Shown here: positions 25,693-34,982 of the stretch, piece by piece
Position numbering within the stretch: position 1 is the first letter of the stretch
Layout: each line of letters opens with the position of its first letter
Source of the DNA: Oceanicaulis sp052055585
GTDB taxonomy: Bacteria > Pseudomonadota > Alphaproteobacteria > Caulobacterales > Maricaulaceae
Direction of reading: 5' to 3'
Assembly: GCF_052055585.1 (NCBI RefSeq)
Contig: NZ_CP170485.1
Coordinates: 992,001-1,056,000 of the forward strand
DNA: 64,000 nt
Position numbers and translations under genes: made by a program
Notes under the pieces: generated by a model
What the model was told of the DNA's origin: nothing
Database searches by the model: none
The model's input: the letters and a program-made list of their open reading frames with translations, nothing else

Positions 25693-27795
25693 CTAGAAGC
25701 GCTTTGCAACGCGAAGATTGACAGTGCGCTCCTCGCCCGGGAAGCAATCGCCCCGCGCCAGACAGCTGCCATAGTATTCCTCGTCAAAGAGGTTGCGGAC
25801 GTTCAGAGCCACGCTCCAGTCCTCAAGCTCATACGCGACCAGCAGGTCGGCGAGGGTGTAGCTGTCAGAGACGATGCGCACGCGGTCGCCATTGACGATG
25901 CTGATGCCATTGCTCTCCCGCTCGCCCACATAGCGCACGCCTGCGCCGACACGCAGATTGTCGAGCACGGCGGGGCGGAACTCGGCCCAGAGCGACGCCT
26001 GTTCGTCAGGGATGACCGAGAAGGGCACGCCATTGGCGTCTTCAGTGTCCAGAAGGGTCAGGGCGGCGTCGAGCTTCAGCTCGCCCACGCCCAGATCAAA
26101 GCTCGTCACGCCTTCCAGCTCGAAGCCGGTGACGCTTGCTTCGCCTTCCTGCTGGGACGGCGCGGTCGGCAGGGCGACCGGGTTGGGAAGGTTGGTCTGG
26201 GTGATGTCGAAATATGCCAGCGTCAGATAGGTGCGGGTGCCGACCGGCTGATACTTGATGCCGATCTCGACCTGCTCGCCTTCCTGAGGTTCCAGCGCCT
26301 GGCCGTTGAAGGCGTCGATGCCGATCACCGGCTCGAAGGATTCTGCGTAGCTGACATAGGGCGAGAAGCCGTTGTCGAAGGCGTACAGAAGCCCGACGGA
26401 ATAGGTGATGGCGTCATCGTCCTGGCTGACGGCGCCGGTTTCATTGCTGACTTCATCCGCGCGCAGGCCGGCATTGAAGATCCAGTTCCCCCACGAAATC
26501 TGGTCGTGCAGGTAGAAGCCCCAATAATCGGTCTCGCTGGAGGTAAAGGTGCGCACGGCGTCGATCTCGGCCTGGGTCGGAAGACCGTCGCCATAGACCG
26601 GGTTGAAGACGTTGATCGTGCCCTGAACCAGGTAGGAGGACTCACTGTCCAGCTCGACATTCTGGTAGTTCACGCCCGCCAGAACCTCATGCTCGAAGGC
26701 GCCCGTCATGAAGTCAGCGCGAACGCGCGTATCAAAGGCGAGCTGTTTGGAGCTGGCTTCGCTGTCATACCAGCGGCGGCCATAAAGGGCGTCGCCATTG
26801 GGCAGGATGCGCGGCACGCCCGTACCAGCGAACACCACCCAGCTCTGACGATAGGTCGAGCCGGAATCGCGCCAGCGTGCAGTGCCTTCCAGCGTGAAGA
26901 TGTCATTGAGGCGGTGGCTGCCGATCACGGTGAGGGCGGTGGAATCCGTCTCATAGGTGTTGAAGCCCGGCTCGCCCAGATAGGTGCTCGGCTCGATCGT
27001 CTCGCCGGTGGCGCTCGGATAATAGGTGCCGGTCAGCGGAATGAACTGGCCGGCGGCGTCGCCGTCGCGGTCGTCATAGTTGAACAGCAGGTTGATCTCG
27101 GTGTTCTCGCCCGGCGTCCAGGTGAGCGACGGCGCCAGCGCAATGGCGTCGTCATTGACGTAATCGACCTGGGTGTCGCTGTCGCGCACCACGCCGACAA
27201 AGCGGGCATAGAGCGTGTCCTCGATCAGCGTGGTGCTGAAATCGCCCGCCAGCTCGGCGCGGTCATGGGTGCCATAGCTCGCCACGATCTCCTGACCGAG
27301 ATCGGGACCGGCCAGCTTGGACGCCAGGTTGACGATGCCGCCCGGAGAGCCCTGGCCATAGAGCACCGAGGCCGGACCCTTGAGCACTTCCACCTGATCG
27401 ATCGTGTAAAGGTCGGGGCGGGTGTTGTTGTAATTGCCGAACAGCGCCTGAAGGTTGTCGCGATATTCGGGCACATCAAGGCCGCGCACGGTGAAGAAGT
27501 CGCCGCGCGTCGCAAAGCCATAGGCCTGCCCCAGAACGCCGGACGTGTAGTTCAGCGTGTCGCTGAGGTTCAGCGCGCCGCGCGAGATGAAATCATAGGA
27601 GGTTTCAACCGACACCGACCGCGCGGTCTCAAGGATCGGCGCGCTGGACTTAGTCGCGCCAAAGGTCCCGAGCGCGCCGGTCACGACGATCACGTCTTCG
27701 GATTCAGGTTGAGCGTTCGGTTCAGACTGGGCGTGCGCCGTGGCTGCGAGGGTCATCAGCGCGCAGGCGCCCAGAAGGGAAGTGCGGAAAGACAT
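25693..27795 (-). CDS. TonB-dependent siderophore receptor
   Basis: Outer-membrane barrel of 700 residues. Signal peptide MSFRTSLLGACALMTLAATAHA is followed by the TonB box region EDVIVVTG, the plug domain (FTVRGLDVPEY, DQVEVLKGPASVLYGQGSPGG) and a 22-strand barrel ending in the C-terminal phenylalanine NLRVAKRF. The plug pattern with YDFISRGALNLSDTLNYTSGV is typical of the ferric-siderophore (FhuA/FpvA) group; the particular siderophore cannot be told. First gene of the three-gene operon, with a Fur-like operator upstream. Confidence 0.92.
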   Translation of the reverse strand: MSFRTSLLGACALMTLAATAHAQSEPNAQPESEDVIVVTGALGTFGATKSSAPILETARSVSVETSYDFISRGALNLSDTLNYTSGVLGQAYGFATRGDFFTVRGLDVPEYRDNLQALFGNYNNTRPDLYTIDQVEVLKGPASVLYGQGSPGGIVNLASKLAGPDLGQEIVASYGTHDRAELAGDFSTTLIEDTLYARFVGVVRDSDTQVDYVNDDAIALAPSLTWTPGENTEINLLFNYDDRDGDAAGQFIPLTGTYYPSATGETIEPSTYLGEPGFNTYETDSTALTVIGSHRLNDIFTLEGTARWRDSGSTYRQSWVVFAGTGVPRILPNGDALYGRRWYDSEASSKQLAFDTRVRADFMTGAFEHEVLAGVNYQNVELDSESSYLVQGTINVFNPVYGDGLPTQAEIDAVRTFTSSETDYWGFYLHDQISWGNWIFNAGLRADEVSNETGAVSQDDDAITYSVGLLYAFDNGFSPYVSYAESFEPVIGIDAFNGQALEPQEGEQVEIGIKYQPVGTRTYLTLAYFDITQTNLPNPVALPTAPSQQEGEASVTGFELEGVTSFDLGVGELKLDAALTLLDTEDANGVPFSVIPDEQASLWAEFRPAVLDNLRVGAGVRYVGERESNGISIVNGDRVRIVSDSYTLADLLVAYELEDWSVALNVRNLFDEEYYGSCLARGDCFPGEERTVNLRVAKRF

Positions 27796-27835
27796 AAGGA
27801 AACCCCGTTTGAAATCGTGCGATCTCCTTAATGCG

Positions 27836-27875
27836 GGTCATTCTCAATATCAACACACAATGAGAATGAATTGCA
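27836..27875 (-). promoter_or_regulatory. Fur-like operator of the siderophore operon
   Basis: CATTCTCA and TGAGAATG face each other across 14 bases, 41 bases upstream of the receptor start. On the minus strand the halves read TTCATTCTCATT and ATTGAGAATGA, close to the TGAGAATnATTCTCA-type iron boxes that control siderophore receptors. Binding by Fur or an Irr-like repressor is inferred. Confidence 0.6.
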
Positions 27876-27932
27876 GACTCGAATGTGTCGCCTGCAGTTG
27901 ACCGTTTCAGATCTGAAGGGCCCGATAGGGGC

Positions 27933-28544
27933 ATGACCCAGCATGTCCATGATCATTGTCTGTCTGCCGCTGCAGCGTTGAGCCCCGAGCTGCATCACTC
28001 GATTGAGCGGCAGGGCGTGCTGTCGCCATGGGCTGCGCCGAGCCTGGCTTTCCCCGTGTCCCTGTGCCGGTCGGTAGCCGGGCAGCAATTGAGCGTTAAG
28101 GCGGCGGCCTCCATCTGGGCCCGCGTTGCAGCCCTCAGTGAAGCCCCGGAGGGCTTGCTGGAGGTCTTTTGCGAGGATCAGGCGGATCAGATGCGCAGCT
28201 GCGGCCTGTCAGGGGCCAAGGTGAAAACCCTGATCGCCATTGCCGAGGCCAATCGGCAGGGCGCGCTGGAAGCAGACGCCTTGCGCGCCTTGCCGCCGCA
28301 AGCGCGATCAGACCGGCTGGTTGAGATCTGGGGCGTGGGCCGTTGGACGGCGGACATGGCCAATATCTTCTATTTCGGTGAGCCGGACATCTGGCCCGAT
28401 GGCGATGTAACCGCGCGCAAGACCTTGGAAAAGCTGACCAGCAAGCGCCGCAAGACGGTCCGGACCGCCTCGCGGTTTGCGCCCTATCGCTCGTATCTGG
28501 CGCGCTATATGTGGCGTCACGCCGATGCGCCGCCCGATCTGTGA
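27933..28544 (+). CDS. DNA-3-methyladenine glycosylase (AlkA type)
   Basis: Base-excision repair glycosylase of the HhH-GPD superfamily, 203 residues, removing alkylated purines. The N-terminal half carries FPVSLCRSVAGQQLSVKAA, then the helix-hairpin-helix IWGVGRWTADMANIF and, after it, the catalytic Asp158 in PDGDVTARK. It lacks the N-terminal TBP-like domain of E. coli AlkA, as usual for the short Mag1-like group. MTQHVHDH is the chosen start. Divergent from the siderophore receptor. Confidence 0.87.
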   Translation: MTQHVHDHCLSAAAALSPELHHSIERQGVLSPWAAPSLAFPVSLCRSVAGQQLSVKAAASIWARVAALSEAPEGLLEVFCEDQADQMRSCGLSGAKVKTLIAIAEANRQGALEADALRALPPQARSDRLVEIWGVGRWTADMANIFYFGEPDIWPDGDVTARKTLEKLTSKRRKTVRTASRFAPYRSYLARYMWRHADAPPDL

Positions 28545-28697
28545 TTGCAGCTTCGCTGAACGATTTTCCCGCTGACGCGTTTTCAGGTCGGTGCTGATCC
28601 GTGATCAGCGCCATGTGAGCGGAGGCTGGTCCGGATCGCACCCTTCAGGCGGCCCTTTGCGGTTGTCCTGCAGCGATCGCATTGGTGTCCGTCTGGG

Positions 28698-28727
28698 TCG
28701 GGCGCCCGGAGCGATCCGGGCGCCCGA
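28698..28727 (-). terminator. perfect hairpin after serine hydrolase gene
   Basis: A 13-base arm TCGGGCGCCCGGA pairs with TCCGGGCGCCCGA around GCGA, just past the stop codon. No U-tract follows, so it may be a weak terminator or mRNA-stabilising hairpin. Confidence 0.5.
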
Positions 28728-28732
28728 TGACC

Positions 28733-29779
28733 TTACTGGGCGTATCCTGCGAACAGATCAGCCAGCGCCAGAGCCAGCGGATAATGGTTCTCGCCTTCCG
28801 CATTCCCGGTCGTGGCGACAACCACTTGCGGCTCGACATAGGCCATCACGAAGCTGCGGCCGCCCGGGCTGCCGCCCGAATGGGCGGCGTAGTGCAGGTT
28901 CAGGCTGGGCTCAAAACCCGCTTCCATGCCGTACACATAGCTCACCACATCTCCGCCATTGGTCTGGATGGGCTGGAAGGCGGCGTCGATCTCTTCAAGG
29001 CTCAGCAAATCGCCGGCCGCAAGCGCAGCGCCAAAGCGCGCCAGATCACGGCTCGAGGCGATCAGCCCGCCGCCGCCGAACTTGCACTCGGCGGACAGAG
29101 GCATGGGCTCAAGCCCGTCACCGGCATCGAAATAGGGCGTGGCCTTGTCTGCATCCACAGCATCCTTGTGCGCCAGATAGACATCGCCCAGCGTGGCGTG
29201 CATGGCGGCGTCAAAGCTGTCTTCGCCGGTCAACTCGACCAGAAGATGGCTCAAAAGCACGAAGCCATAGGTGGTGTATTCGTGGCGGGCGCCCGGCGCA
29301 TCGATCAGCGGATCATGGATGAAATGGCCCAGCGCATCCGCCGGGACTTCGCAGCGACGATCGCTGAAGGCCAGCCAGTCGGCGTCGCCGGTATAATTGC
29401 GCACGCCCGCCGTATGGCTGAGCAGTTGGCGCAGGGTCACATCCTGATAGCTGTCGGGCAGGGCCGGATCGATGCCGCGCACGGACTGGTCAAGGTCCAG
29501 CCCGTGATGGGCTTCAAGGCGCGCGAAAGCGAGGCCCGTCATCATTTTCACGGTTGAATAGACGTTATAGTCCGTATCGACGCCGTCGCGTTCGCTGCGC
29601 ATCGTGCCGCCCTCGGCTTCAAAGACGATCTCGCCATTGACCATCACCGTGGCGTTGAGGGCGGGATAGCCCTGGGCGAACTGATCAAAGATCGCCTGCG
29701 CGGTTTCGGTCTGGCTCTGGGCGCAGGCCGGCAGGGTGATCAGGGCGGCGGCGCCGAGTGCGGCAATGAAGGTTTGCAT
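28733..29779 (-). CDS. beta-lactamase-family serine hydrolase, lipoprotein-like
   Basis: Class C beta-lactamase/esterase-fold hydrolase of 348 residues, exported. The start MQTFIAALGA gives a signal peptide ending in the lipobox-like LPAC. The active-site serine motif is Ser75-T-V-Lys78 (YSTVKMM), the second-motif region is EYTTYGF, and the third motif is HSGGSPGG near residue 300. Likely a peptidase or esterase of unknown target rather than an antibiotic-resistance enzyme. It is divergent from the LytTR membrane regulator gene, 108 bases away, and may be its target. Confidence 0.83.
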   Translation of the reverse strand: MQTFIAALGAAALITLPACAQSQTETAQAIFDQFAQGYPALNATVMVNGEIVFEAEGGTMRSERDGVDTDYNVYSTVKMMTGLAFARLEAHHGLDLDQSVRGIDPALPDSYQDVTLRQLLSHTAGVRNYTGDADWLAFSDRRCEVPADALGHFIHDPLIDAPGARHEYTTYGFVLLSHLLVELTGEDSFDAAMHATLGDVYLAHKDAVDADKATPYFDAGDGLEPMPLSAECKFGGGGLIASSRDLARFGAALAAGDLLSLEEIDAAFQPIQTNGGDVVSYVYGMEAGFEPSLNLHYAAHSGGSPGGRSFVMAYVEPQVVVATTGNAEGENHYPLALALADLFAGYAQ

Positions 29780-29887
29780 TGAACGCGTCCTTGTTGTCGT
29801 TTGCGTGGGGAGAGGCGGAGACCGCCAACGCCTTCTGTGTGCAGGCGGTTTCGCGCCGCGAAAACTTGAAAAGGACGAACGTCTCAA

Positions 29888-31372
29888 ATGCAGGGTGAAC
29901 GGCTCAAGGCTCTGACAGTCCGGCTAGGACAGGCCCTGCGACCCTGGGAGGCGGCGCTGGCTGCGCTGGTCACAGCGCTTCTGCTGATGGCGCCCTGGCC
30001 GGGGGAAGAACCACCGATCTGGCTGGCCGAGGAGGTCGAGATCGTCACACCGGACACAGCTTCTGGCTGGCGGACAGCCACTTTGTGGAGCCTTGACCCT
30101 GAAGCCGGAACGATCCGGCTCCGCTGGGAGGCTCCGGAAGAGGCGTTTGAGACCGGCGCCCCGATGGCGCTCGCTTTGTCCGGGCCGTTTTCCGCCGAGG
30201 CCTTTCTGAATGGCGAGGCTGTGGGCGCCAAGGGACGCCCGCTTGGCCCGGAGGGGGATGAGCGCGCCGGGCCGATCGACAGCCTGATCGCGCTTCCCTC
30301 AAACCTGATCCGCCCCGACGGCAATATCATCGAGCTAGACGTGTCCAGCACGCGCGCGGGCTATGATCCGGCCGTCATCCTGCAAACAATGGGCGTGACG
30401 CCGTATCGCGCCGATGCGCGACGATCCTTGCGCCTTTATGCGCCGACGCTGGGACTGGCGGGTGTTCTGGCCGTGCTGGCGGTGGGGCTGATCCGTCTGG
30501 GACAGGACCGCTCTGACAAGGCGCTGTATTGGCTGGCGGCCGGTCTTGGCGCGCTCGTCATCGCCGCGCTGGCGGAGATGTCCCGCGCCTATGTCAATTA
30601 TCCCTATAGCTGGCACCAGCCGCGCCAGGCGGTGATCCTGATCGGGATGACGCTCTATTGTCTGGGTGTTCTGGCCTTCCTGGTCCAACGGTGGTCGCTG
30701 GGCCGGGGCTGGCTGTGGAGCGTCAGCGCGGCAGGCGTTCTGGGCGCGCTGGCGGGCGTGATTGTTTACGACGGCTATGACGGCAAGATCATCCTGTCCA
30801 CGATGGCGTTACTGGGGGCGGGGCTGGTCTGGTGCCTGGTGGCCGGCTGGCGTCAGGACCGCAATGCCTGGGCGATTGGCGGACTGATCGCAGGTCTGCT
30901 GGCGGTTAATTTCGTGGCGCCGGGCTGGTTCATCGATCTGGGCGTGTACGCTCTGACGGCGGTGGGTTTCGGGGTGTGGATGGTGCGCTCCCCGGACCTT
31001 CTGTCACCGGCGCGGCAAGCCGCACCGACGGCGCCGCAGCCCCGGCAGGCGGTGCTGAGCGTGCAGTCCACGGGCCGGATGCATCGCGTCGCGCTCGAGG
31101 ACATCGTGTTCCTGAAAGCGGCGGGCAATTACACCGAGGTGCATCGCTGCGGCGGCGACTGGCTGCTCGATCAGCGCGGGCTGGCGGCGGTGCTGGAAGA
31201 GGCGGGAGACGCCCTTCTGCGGGTCCATCGCTCCTATGCCGTGAACCTGGCCAAGGTCGAAGCGCTCCTGACCCGGCCCGGAAGCCGGTATGCGCTCAGC
31301 CTCGTCAACGGGGGCGAGGCGCCGGTCGGGCGCTCCCGCGTGGATGCGGTTCGGGATGCAATGTCTCGTTAA
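29888..31372 (+). CDS. membrane-bound LytTR transcription regulator
   Basis: One-component regulator of 494 residues. A first membrane helix (about 20-36) is followed by an extracytoplasmic beta-sandwich-like region (about 45-170, IRLRWEAPEEAFETGAP), then seven or so helices (183-370), reminiscent of 7TMR-DISMED receptors, and a C-terminal LytTR DNA-binding domain from about 390 (HRVALEDIVFLKAAGNYTEV, LLRVHRSYAVNL, APVGRSRVDAVRD). No kinase or receiver domain is present, so signal and DNA binding are joined in one polypeptide. It sits head-to-head with the serine hydrolase gene. Confidence 0.85.
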   Translation: MQGERLKALTVRLGQALRPWEAALAALVTALLLMAPWPGEEPPIWLAEEVEIVTPDTASGWRTATLWSLDPEAGTIRLRWEAPEEAFETGAPMALALSGPFSAEAFLNGEAVGAKGRPLGPEGDERAGPIDSLIALPSNLIRPDGNIIELDVSSTRAGYDPAVILQTMGVTPYRADARRSLRLYAPTLGLAGVLAVLAVGLIRLGQDRSDKALYWLAAGLGALVIAALAEMSRAYVNYPYSWHQPRQAVILIGMTLYCLGVLAFLVQRWSLGRGWLWSVSAAGVLGALAGVIVYDGYDGKIILSTMALLGAGLVWCLVAGWRQDRNAWAIGGLIAGLLAVNFVAPGWFIDLGVYALTAVGFGVWMVRSPDLLSPARQAAPTAPQPRQAVLSVQSTGRMHRVALEDIVFLKAAGNYTEVHRCGGDWLLDQRGLAAVLEEAGDALLRVHRSYAVNLAKVEALLTRPGSRYALSLVNGGEAPVGRSRVDAVRDAMSR

Positions 31373-31431
31373 TCATGGCTTGCGCCACAGGCGGAACTGA
31401 CGTGAACTGGCGTCAGATCAAGGACTTCGCA

Positions 31432-32205
31432 ATGACTGACCCGCACTCGCTTCGTGATGCTCACCTTTCGGCTGTCCGCTCGGGCGTCTATGACCAGCCG
31501 ACGACCGGGCTCTGCCCCGGTTTTGCCCAGGCCAATCTGGTGATCCTGCCGGCGTCCATGGCGTATGATTTCCTGCTGTTCACCCAGCTCAATCCGCGGC
31601 CCTGTCCGCTTCTGGGCATGAGCGAGCCGGGCGATCCGACCATTCCCAAGCTGGATGTGGATGTGCGCACCGATGCGCCGCGTTATGAAGTGTTCCGCGA
31701 TGGCGTGTTCAGCGAAGAGCGCACGGATCTGAGCGAAATCTGGCGCGAGGATCTGGTCGCCTTGCTGCTGGGCTGCTCCTTCACCTTCGAGCACGCACTG
31801 CTGGCGGAAGGTCTGCCGGTCCGCCATATCGATGCGGGCCGCAATGTCCCCATGTATCGCACCAATCTTCAGTGCACGCCGGTGGGGCCGTTTGCAGGCG
31901 GCATGGTTGTGTCCATGCGCGGCTATCCGCCCGAGCTTGTGGAGCGCGCCAGCGAGATTACCGGCCGCTTCCCCGGCTCTCATGGCGCGCCTGTTCATGT
32001 GGGTGATCCGGCTGAGATTGGTATTTCCGACATCATGACGCCTGATTTTGGCGACGTTCCCGTGCTGGAAGAGGGCGATGTTCCGGTCTTCTGGGCGTGC
32101 GGGGTGACGCCGCAGGCCGTGGTGCTGGATTCAAAGCCCGAGCTGGCGATTTTTCACAAGCCGGGGCACATGATCATCACGGCGCAGCGCGACGCGGTGG
32201 TTTAA
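31432..32205 (+). CDS. D-glutamate cyclase family protein (DUF1445)
   Basis: Protein of 257 residues of the UPF0317/DUF1445 family, described as putative hydro-lyases and now named after D-glutamate cyclase, because the mammalian enzyme that turns D-glutamate into 5-oxo-D-proline carries this region. Landmarks are GLCPGFAQANLVILP, GCSFTFEHALL, NVPMYRTNLQC, GAPVHVGDPAEIGI, and CGVTPQ near the end. The start MTDPHSLRD follows AAGGA; an ATG at 31376 is a weaker alternative. It lies 50 bases upstream of murL on the same strand, suggesting linked D-glutamate metabolism. Confidence 0.82.
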   Translation: MTDPHSLRDAHLSAVRSGVYDQPTTGLCPGFAQANLVILPASMAYDFLLFTQLNPRPCPLLGMSEPGDPTIPKLDVDVRTDAPRYEVFRDGVFSEERTDLSEIWREDLVALLLGCSFTFEHALLAEGLPVRHIDAGRNVPMYRTNLQCTPVGPFAGGMVVSMRGYPPELVERASEITGRFPGSHGAPVHVGDPAEIGISDIMTPDFGDVPVLEEGDVPVFWACGVTPQAVVLDSKPELAIFHKPGHMIITAQRDAVV

Positions 32206-32255
32206 AGGCGCAAGGCCCGCTAGGGTCGCTTCATTACCGATTTTCGTGAGCCGAT

Positions 32256-33599
32256 ATGACGTCCTTCCGCCTTTGCTTCCCAAGACGCCTTGATGGGCAG
32301 AACGGGTACGCCTTTGAATATGATGTTCCGGGCCTGGGAGCGTTCACGGAGACGGTGGTTTTTCCGGACGATGCCGACTTTGACCGGCTGGACCGCACGG
32401 TGCTGGCCGGTCTGGTGCGGATGTCCGCCATCCTGATCGGCACCAGCTATTACAAGGCGGCGCCTGCTGCGCTGATCGAGCCTGACTTTGCGCTGAACGA
32501 GGCTGAGCGTCATCTGTTCGAGCTGGCCTACGGGCCGGGGCTGGGCGAATTTTATGTGCGCAATGACTTGCCGTATCCGCCTGAATTCACGGTGAAAGCC
32601 GAGCCGCGCATGAATGCGCCGCACGCCCCGGAATTCCGCACCGAAGATGTGCGCGCTGCGGTGGCCTTTGGCGGCGGCAAGGACAGCCATGTGGCCGCCA
32701 GCGTCATCAAGGCGGTGGGCGCGGATGTCGAGCGCGTCTCCCTGATCCTGTCAGACAGCGTGGGCGAGCGCCTGGTGGCGATGAGCGAGACGCCGGTGAC
32801 CCTGATCCGTCGAAGGATTGATCCGCGCCTGATTGAGCTGGGCAAGGCGGGCAAAGTGCTCAACGGCCATATCCCGATCACGGGCGTAAACTCTTGTCTG
32901 ATGACGCTTTACGCAGCCGCCAAGGGGCTTGATTGGGTCGTGTTCGCCAATGAACGTGCAGCGAGTGAACCGACGATGGAAAGCAATGGCCATCCGGTGA
33001 ACCACCAGTTCTCCAAATCGCTGGAGTTCGAGGACGCGCTGCGCAACGCCTTCGCCGCCAATGCCGTGCCGGTGACCTATTTCTCCATCCTGCGCCCGGT
33101 GAGCGAGCTGTGGACGGCCCATTATCTGGCGACCGCAGGCGAGGATGCGCTGGAGATCTTCGCCAGCTGCAACCGCAATTTCGTCTTTGCCGGCCCGAAT
33201 GCCCTGCCCAAAGACCGGCGCTGGTGCGGGGAGTGCGCCAAATGCGTCTACACCGCCGTTCTGATGGCGCCCTTCCTGTCTGTGGAGCGCCATGCGCGGG
33301 TGTTCCAGAGCCAGCCGCTGCATGATCCCAGGAACCTTGATTTCCTGCGCGAGATCGCCGGGCTGACCGACGCCAAGCCTTGGGAGTGCGTCGGGGAGCG
33401 ACGCGAGGTCGCCGCCGCGATCACCCATCTTCTGACTGATGCGGAATGGGCGAAAGCCCCGCTGATACAGGCGATTGAGGGCGAGTTGTTCACCCAATGG
33501 GACCGCGCGGACCTTGAGCAGGCCTGGTCAGAGGCGCTCGACGCCCGATCCGAGCATCGCATGCCGGGACCGGTCGCCGAACTTATGAACGCAAGCTGA
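32256..33599 (+). CDS. murL: UDP-MurNAc-L-Ala-L-Glu epimerase
   Basis: MurL-type enzyme of 447 residues. Known MurL from Xanthomonas converts the terminal L-Glu of UDP-MurNAc-L-Ala-L-Glu to D-Glu with ATP hydrolysis to AMP, giving peptidoglycan its D-Glu without glutamate racemase. Sequence support: a PP-loop-like ATP site AVAFGGGKDSHVAA (residues 137-150), HQFSKSLEFEDALRNAF, and a CRWCGECAKCVYT-like cysteine cluster (RRWCGECAKCVYT near residue 330), all in family order. Its convergent neighbour is a MurD-like ligase, the partner expected for this route. Ribosome site is weak. Confidence 0.85.
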   Translation: MTSFRLCFPRRLDGQNGYAFEYDVPGLGAFTETVVFPDDADFDRLDRTVLAGLVRMSAILIGTSYYKAAPAALIEPDFALNEAERHLFELAYGPGLGEFYVRNDLPYPPEFTVKAEPRMNAPHAPEFRTEDVRAAVAFGGGKDSHVAASVIKAVGADVERVSLILSDSVGERLVAMSETPVTLIRRRIDPRLIELGKAGKVLNGHIPITGVNSCLMTLYAAAKGLDWVVFANERAASEPTMESNGHPVNHQFSKSLEFEDALRNAFAANAVPVTYFSILRPVSELWTAHYLATAGEDALEIFASCNRNFVFAGPNALPKDRRWCGECAKCVYTAVLMAPFLSVERHARVFQSQPLHDPRNLDFLREIAGLTDAKPWECVGERREVAAAITHLLTDAEWAKAPLIQAIEGELFTQWDRADLEQAWSEALDARSEHRMPGPVAELMNAS

Positions 33600-33660
33600 T
33601 CTCTTGCGTGAAGTTGAGCGCCGGAAAGCTCAAAGCCTGAATTGAATCAGTGAGTGCGTT

Positions 33661-34977
33661 TTATCCCAGCCTCTTCGCGGCTTGCGTGAAGGCGTCGCCG
33701 CGCGCGCCGAAATAGGTAAAGGCGGAGCCTCTGGGGGCCGCAGGGCTCATCATCACCACGCCGCCTTCAGGCAGGGCGTCGTAGGCGCGCTTCACAGCCC
33801 GCTCAAAGTCTGGTTCGTAAGTGGTTATATCCGCATGCGGACCTGATTTCAGGGCGTCCACGATGGCCGGACCGTTCTCCGGAATGGTCACAATGGCCTT
33901 GATCCGGGTCTCGTTCTGCAGGCCTTCAGCGAGTGGCGCATAGTCCTGCTCGCGGTCTTCGCCCCCCAGAATGAGGCTGACGGGGCGGTCCGGAAACGCC
34001 GCCAGCGCCAGAAGGCACGATTGCGGCGTGGTGCACAGCGTGTCGTCGATGAAGTCCACGCCATTGAGCGTATGAACCGTCTCCAGCCGGTGCGGTAGGC
34101 CCTTGAAGCTTGCAAGGCTCTCGAACGCTTCATAGGCGCTCAGTCCCAACCCTTCGATCACCGCCAGCGCGGCGCAGGCGTTCGCGGCGTTATGCGCGCC
34201 CGGCAGAGCGGGAATGCGGCCCCAGTCTTCTGAGCCCTGATGGATCACGCCGTCGGGCGCATGAAAGCCCTCCGCCTGGTCATACCAGACGGTATTGGGG
34301 CGGTGGACGAACAGCGAGCTGAGCCGGGAATCCTTCGCGCTCATCACGCCGCGCGCATTGGGATCGAGCTGGGCGAGCCGCGCCTTGTCGCGGCGGTATT
34401 GCTCGACGCCGCGATGCCAGGGTGCGTGATCATTCAACAGGTTGAGGAAGATGAACCAATCCGGCGCGTGGACGAGATCCGCGATCTGATAGCTCGACAG
34501 CTCCAGCACCACGATCTCGGCGCCCTCAGGCGTGTCGATGACCGGCTCGCCGATATTGCCCGCCAGAACCGCGTTCACATCGAGCGATTTGAGCATGTGA
34601 TGCAGAAGGCTCGACGTGGTGGATTTGCCCTTGGTGCCCGTCACCCCGATCACGGTCTGATGGGCGGGTTTTGAGGCGAACCACAGATTGGTCTGGCTGG
34701 TCAGCTCCGCGCCGAGATCCATCGCTTCAGCCAGGCGCGCATCATAGAGCGACACACCTGGCGATTTGATGATCAGGGACTGGCCCGCTTTCTCGATGAC
34801 TTGCGCCAGATCGTCCTGCGCGACGTACTCTACGCCGTCAGGCAGGTCGGAAGGCTCTTTTGCGTCAATCACATAAAGCGTTGCGTCAGAGCGCGAGCGC
34901 ACATGGTTGAGCGCGGCGCGGCCTTCCTTGCCGAAGCCCCAGATGAAGAGGGAGTCGAACTCGGACAGCGGCGTCAT
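33661..34977 (-). CDS. murD2: UDP-MurNAc-L-alanine--L-glutamate ligase (MurD2)
   Basis: Mur ligase of 438 residues acting in the cytoplasm. The P-loop is VTGTKGKSTTS (GTKGKST at 114-120); LELSSYQIAD and NLLNDHAPWH give the central-domain metal and nucleotide residues; the C-terminal domain has GGEDREQDYAPL and MSPAAPRGSAFTYFGARGDAF. Standard MurD adds D-Glu; the MurD2 subgroup adds L-Glu and is found with MurL. The assignment to MurD2 rests on the adjacent murL and on sequence style. It starts five bases after the tyrS stop, so the two are co-transcribed. Confidence 0.8.
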   Translation of the reverse strand: MTPLSEFDSLFIWGFGKEGRAALNHVRSRSDATLYVIDAKEPSDLPDGVEYVAQDDLAQVIEKAGQSLIIKSPGVSLYDARLAEAMDLGAELTSQTNLWFASKPAHQTVIGVTGTKGKSTTSSLLHHMLKSLDVNAVLAGNIGEPVIDTPEGAEIVVLELSSYQIADLVHAPDWFIFLNLLNDHAPWHRGVEQYRRDKARLAQLDPNARGVMSAKDSRLSSLFVHRPNTVWYDQAEGFHAPDGVIHQGSEDWGRIPALPGAHNAANACAALAVIEGLGLSAYEAFESLASFKGLPHRLETVHTLNGVDFIDDTLCTTPQSCLLALAAFPDRPVSLILGGEDREQDYAPLAEGLQNETRIKAIVTIPENGPAIVDALKSGPHADITTYEPDFERAVKRAYDALPEGGVVMMSPAAPRGSAFTYFGARGDAFTQAAKRLG

Positions 34978-34982
34978 GAGGA

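Noticed and set aside
25651..27831. 726-codon open frame opposite the TonB receptor
   Set aside because: Antisense shadow of a GC-rich gene; the receptor on the other strand has signal peptide, plug, barrel and terminal Phe.
30976..31431. Upstream extension of the D-glutamate cyclase-family gene
   Set aside because: It would overlap the LytTR coding sequence in another frame; the ATG at 31432 has a ribosome site and matches family length.
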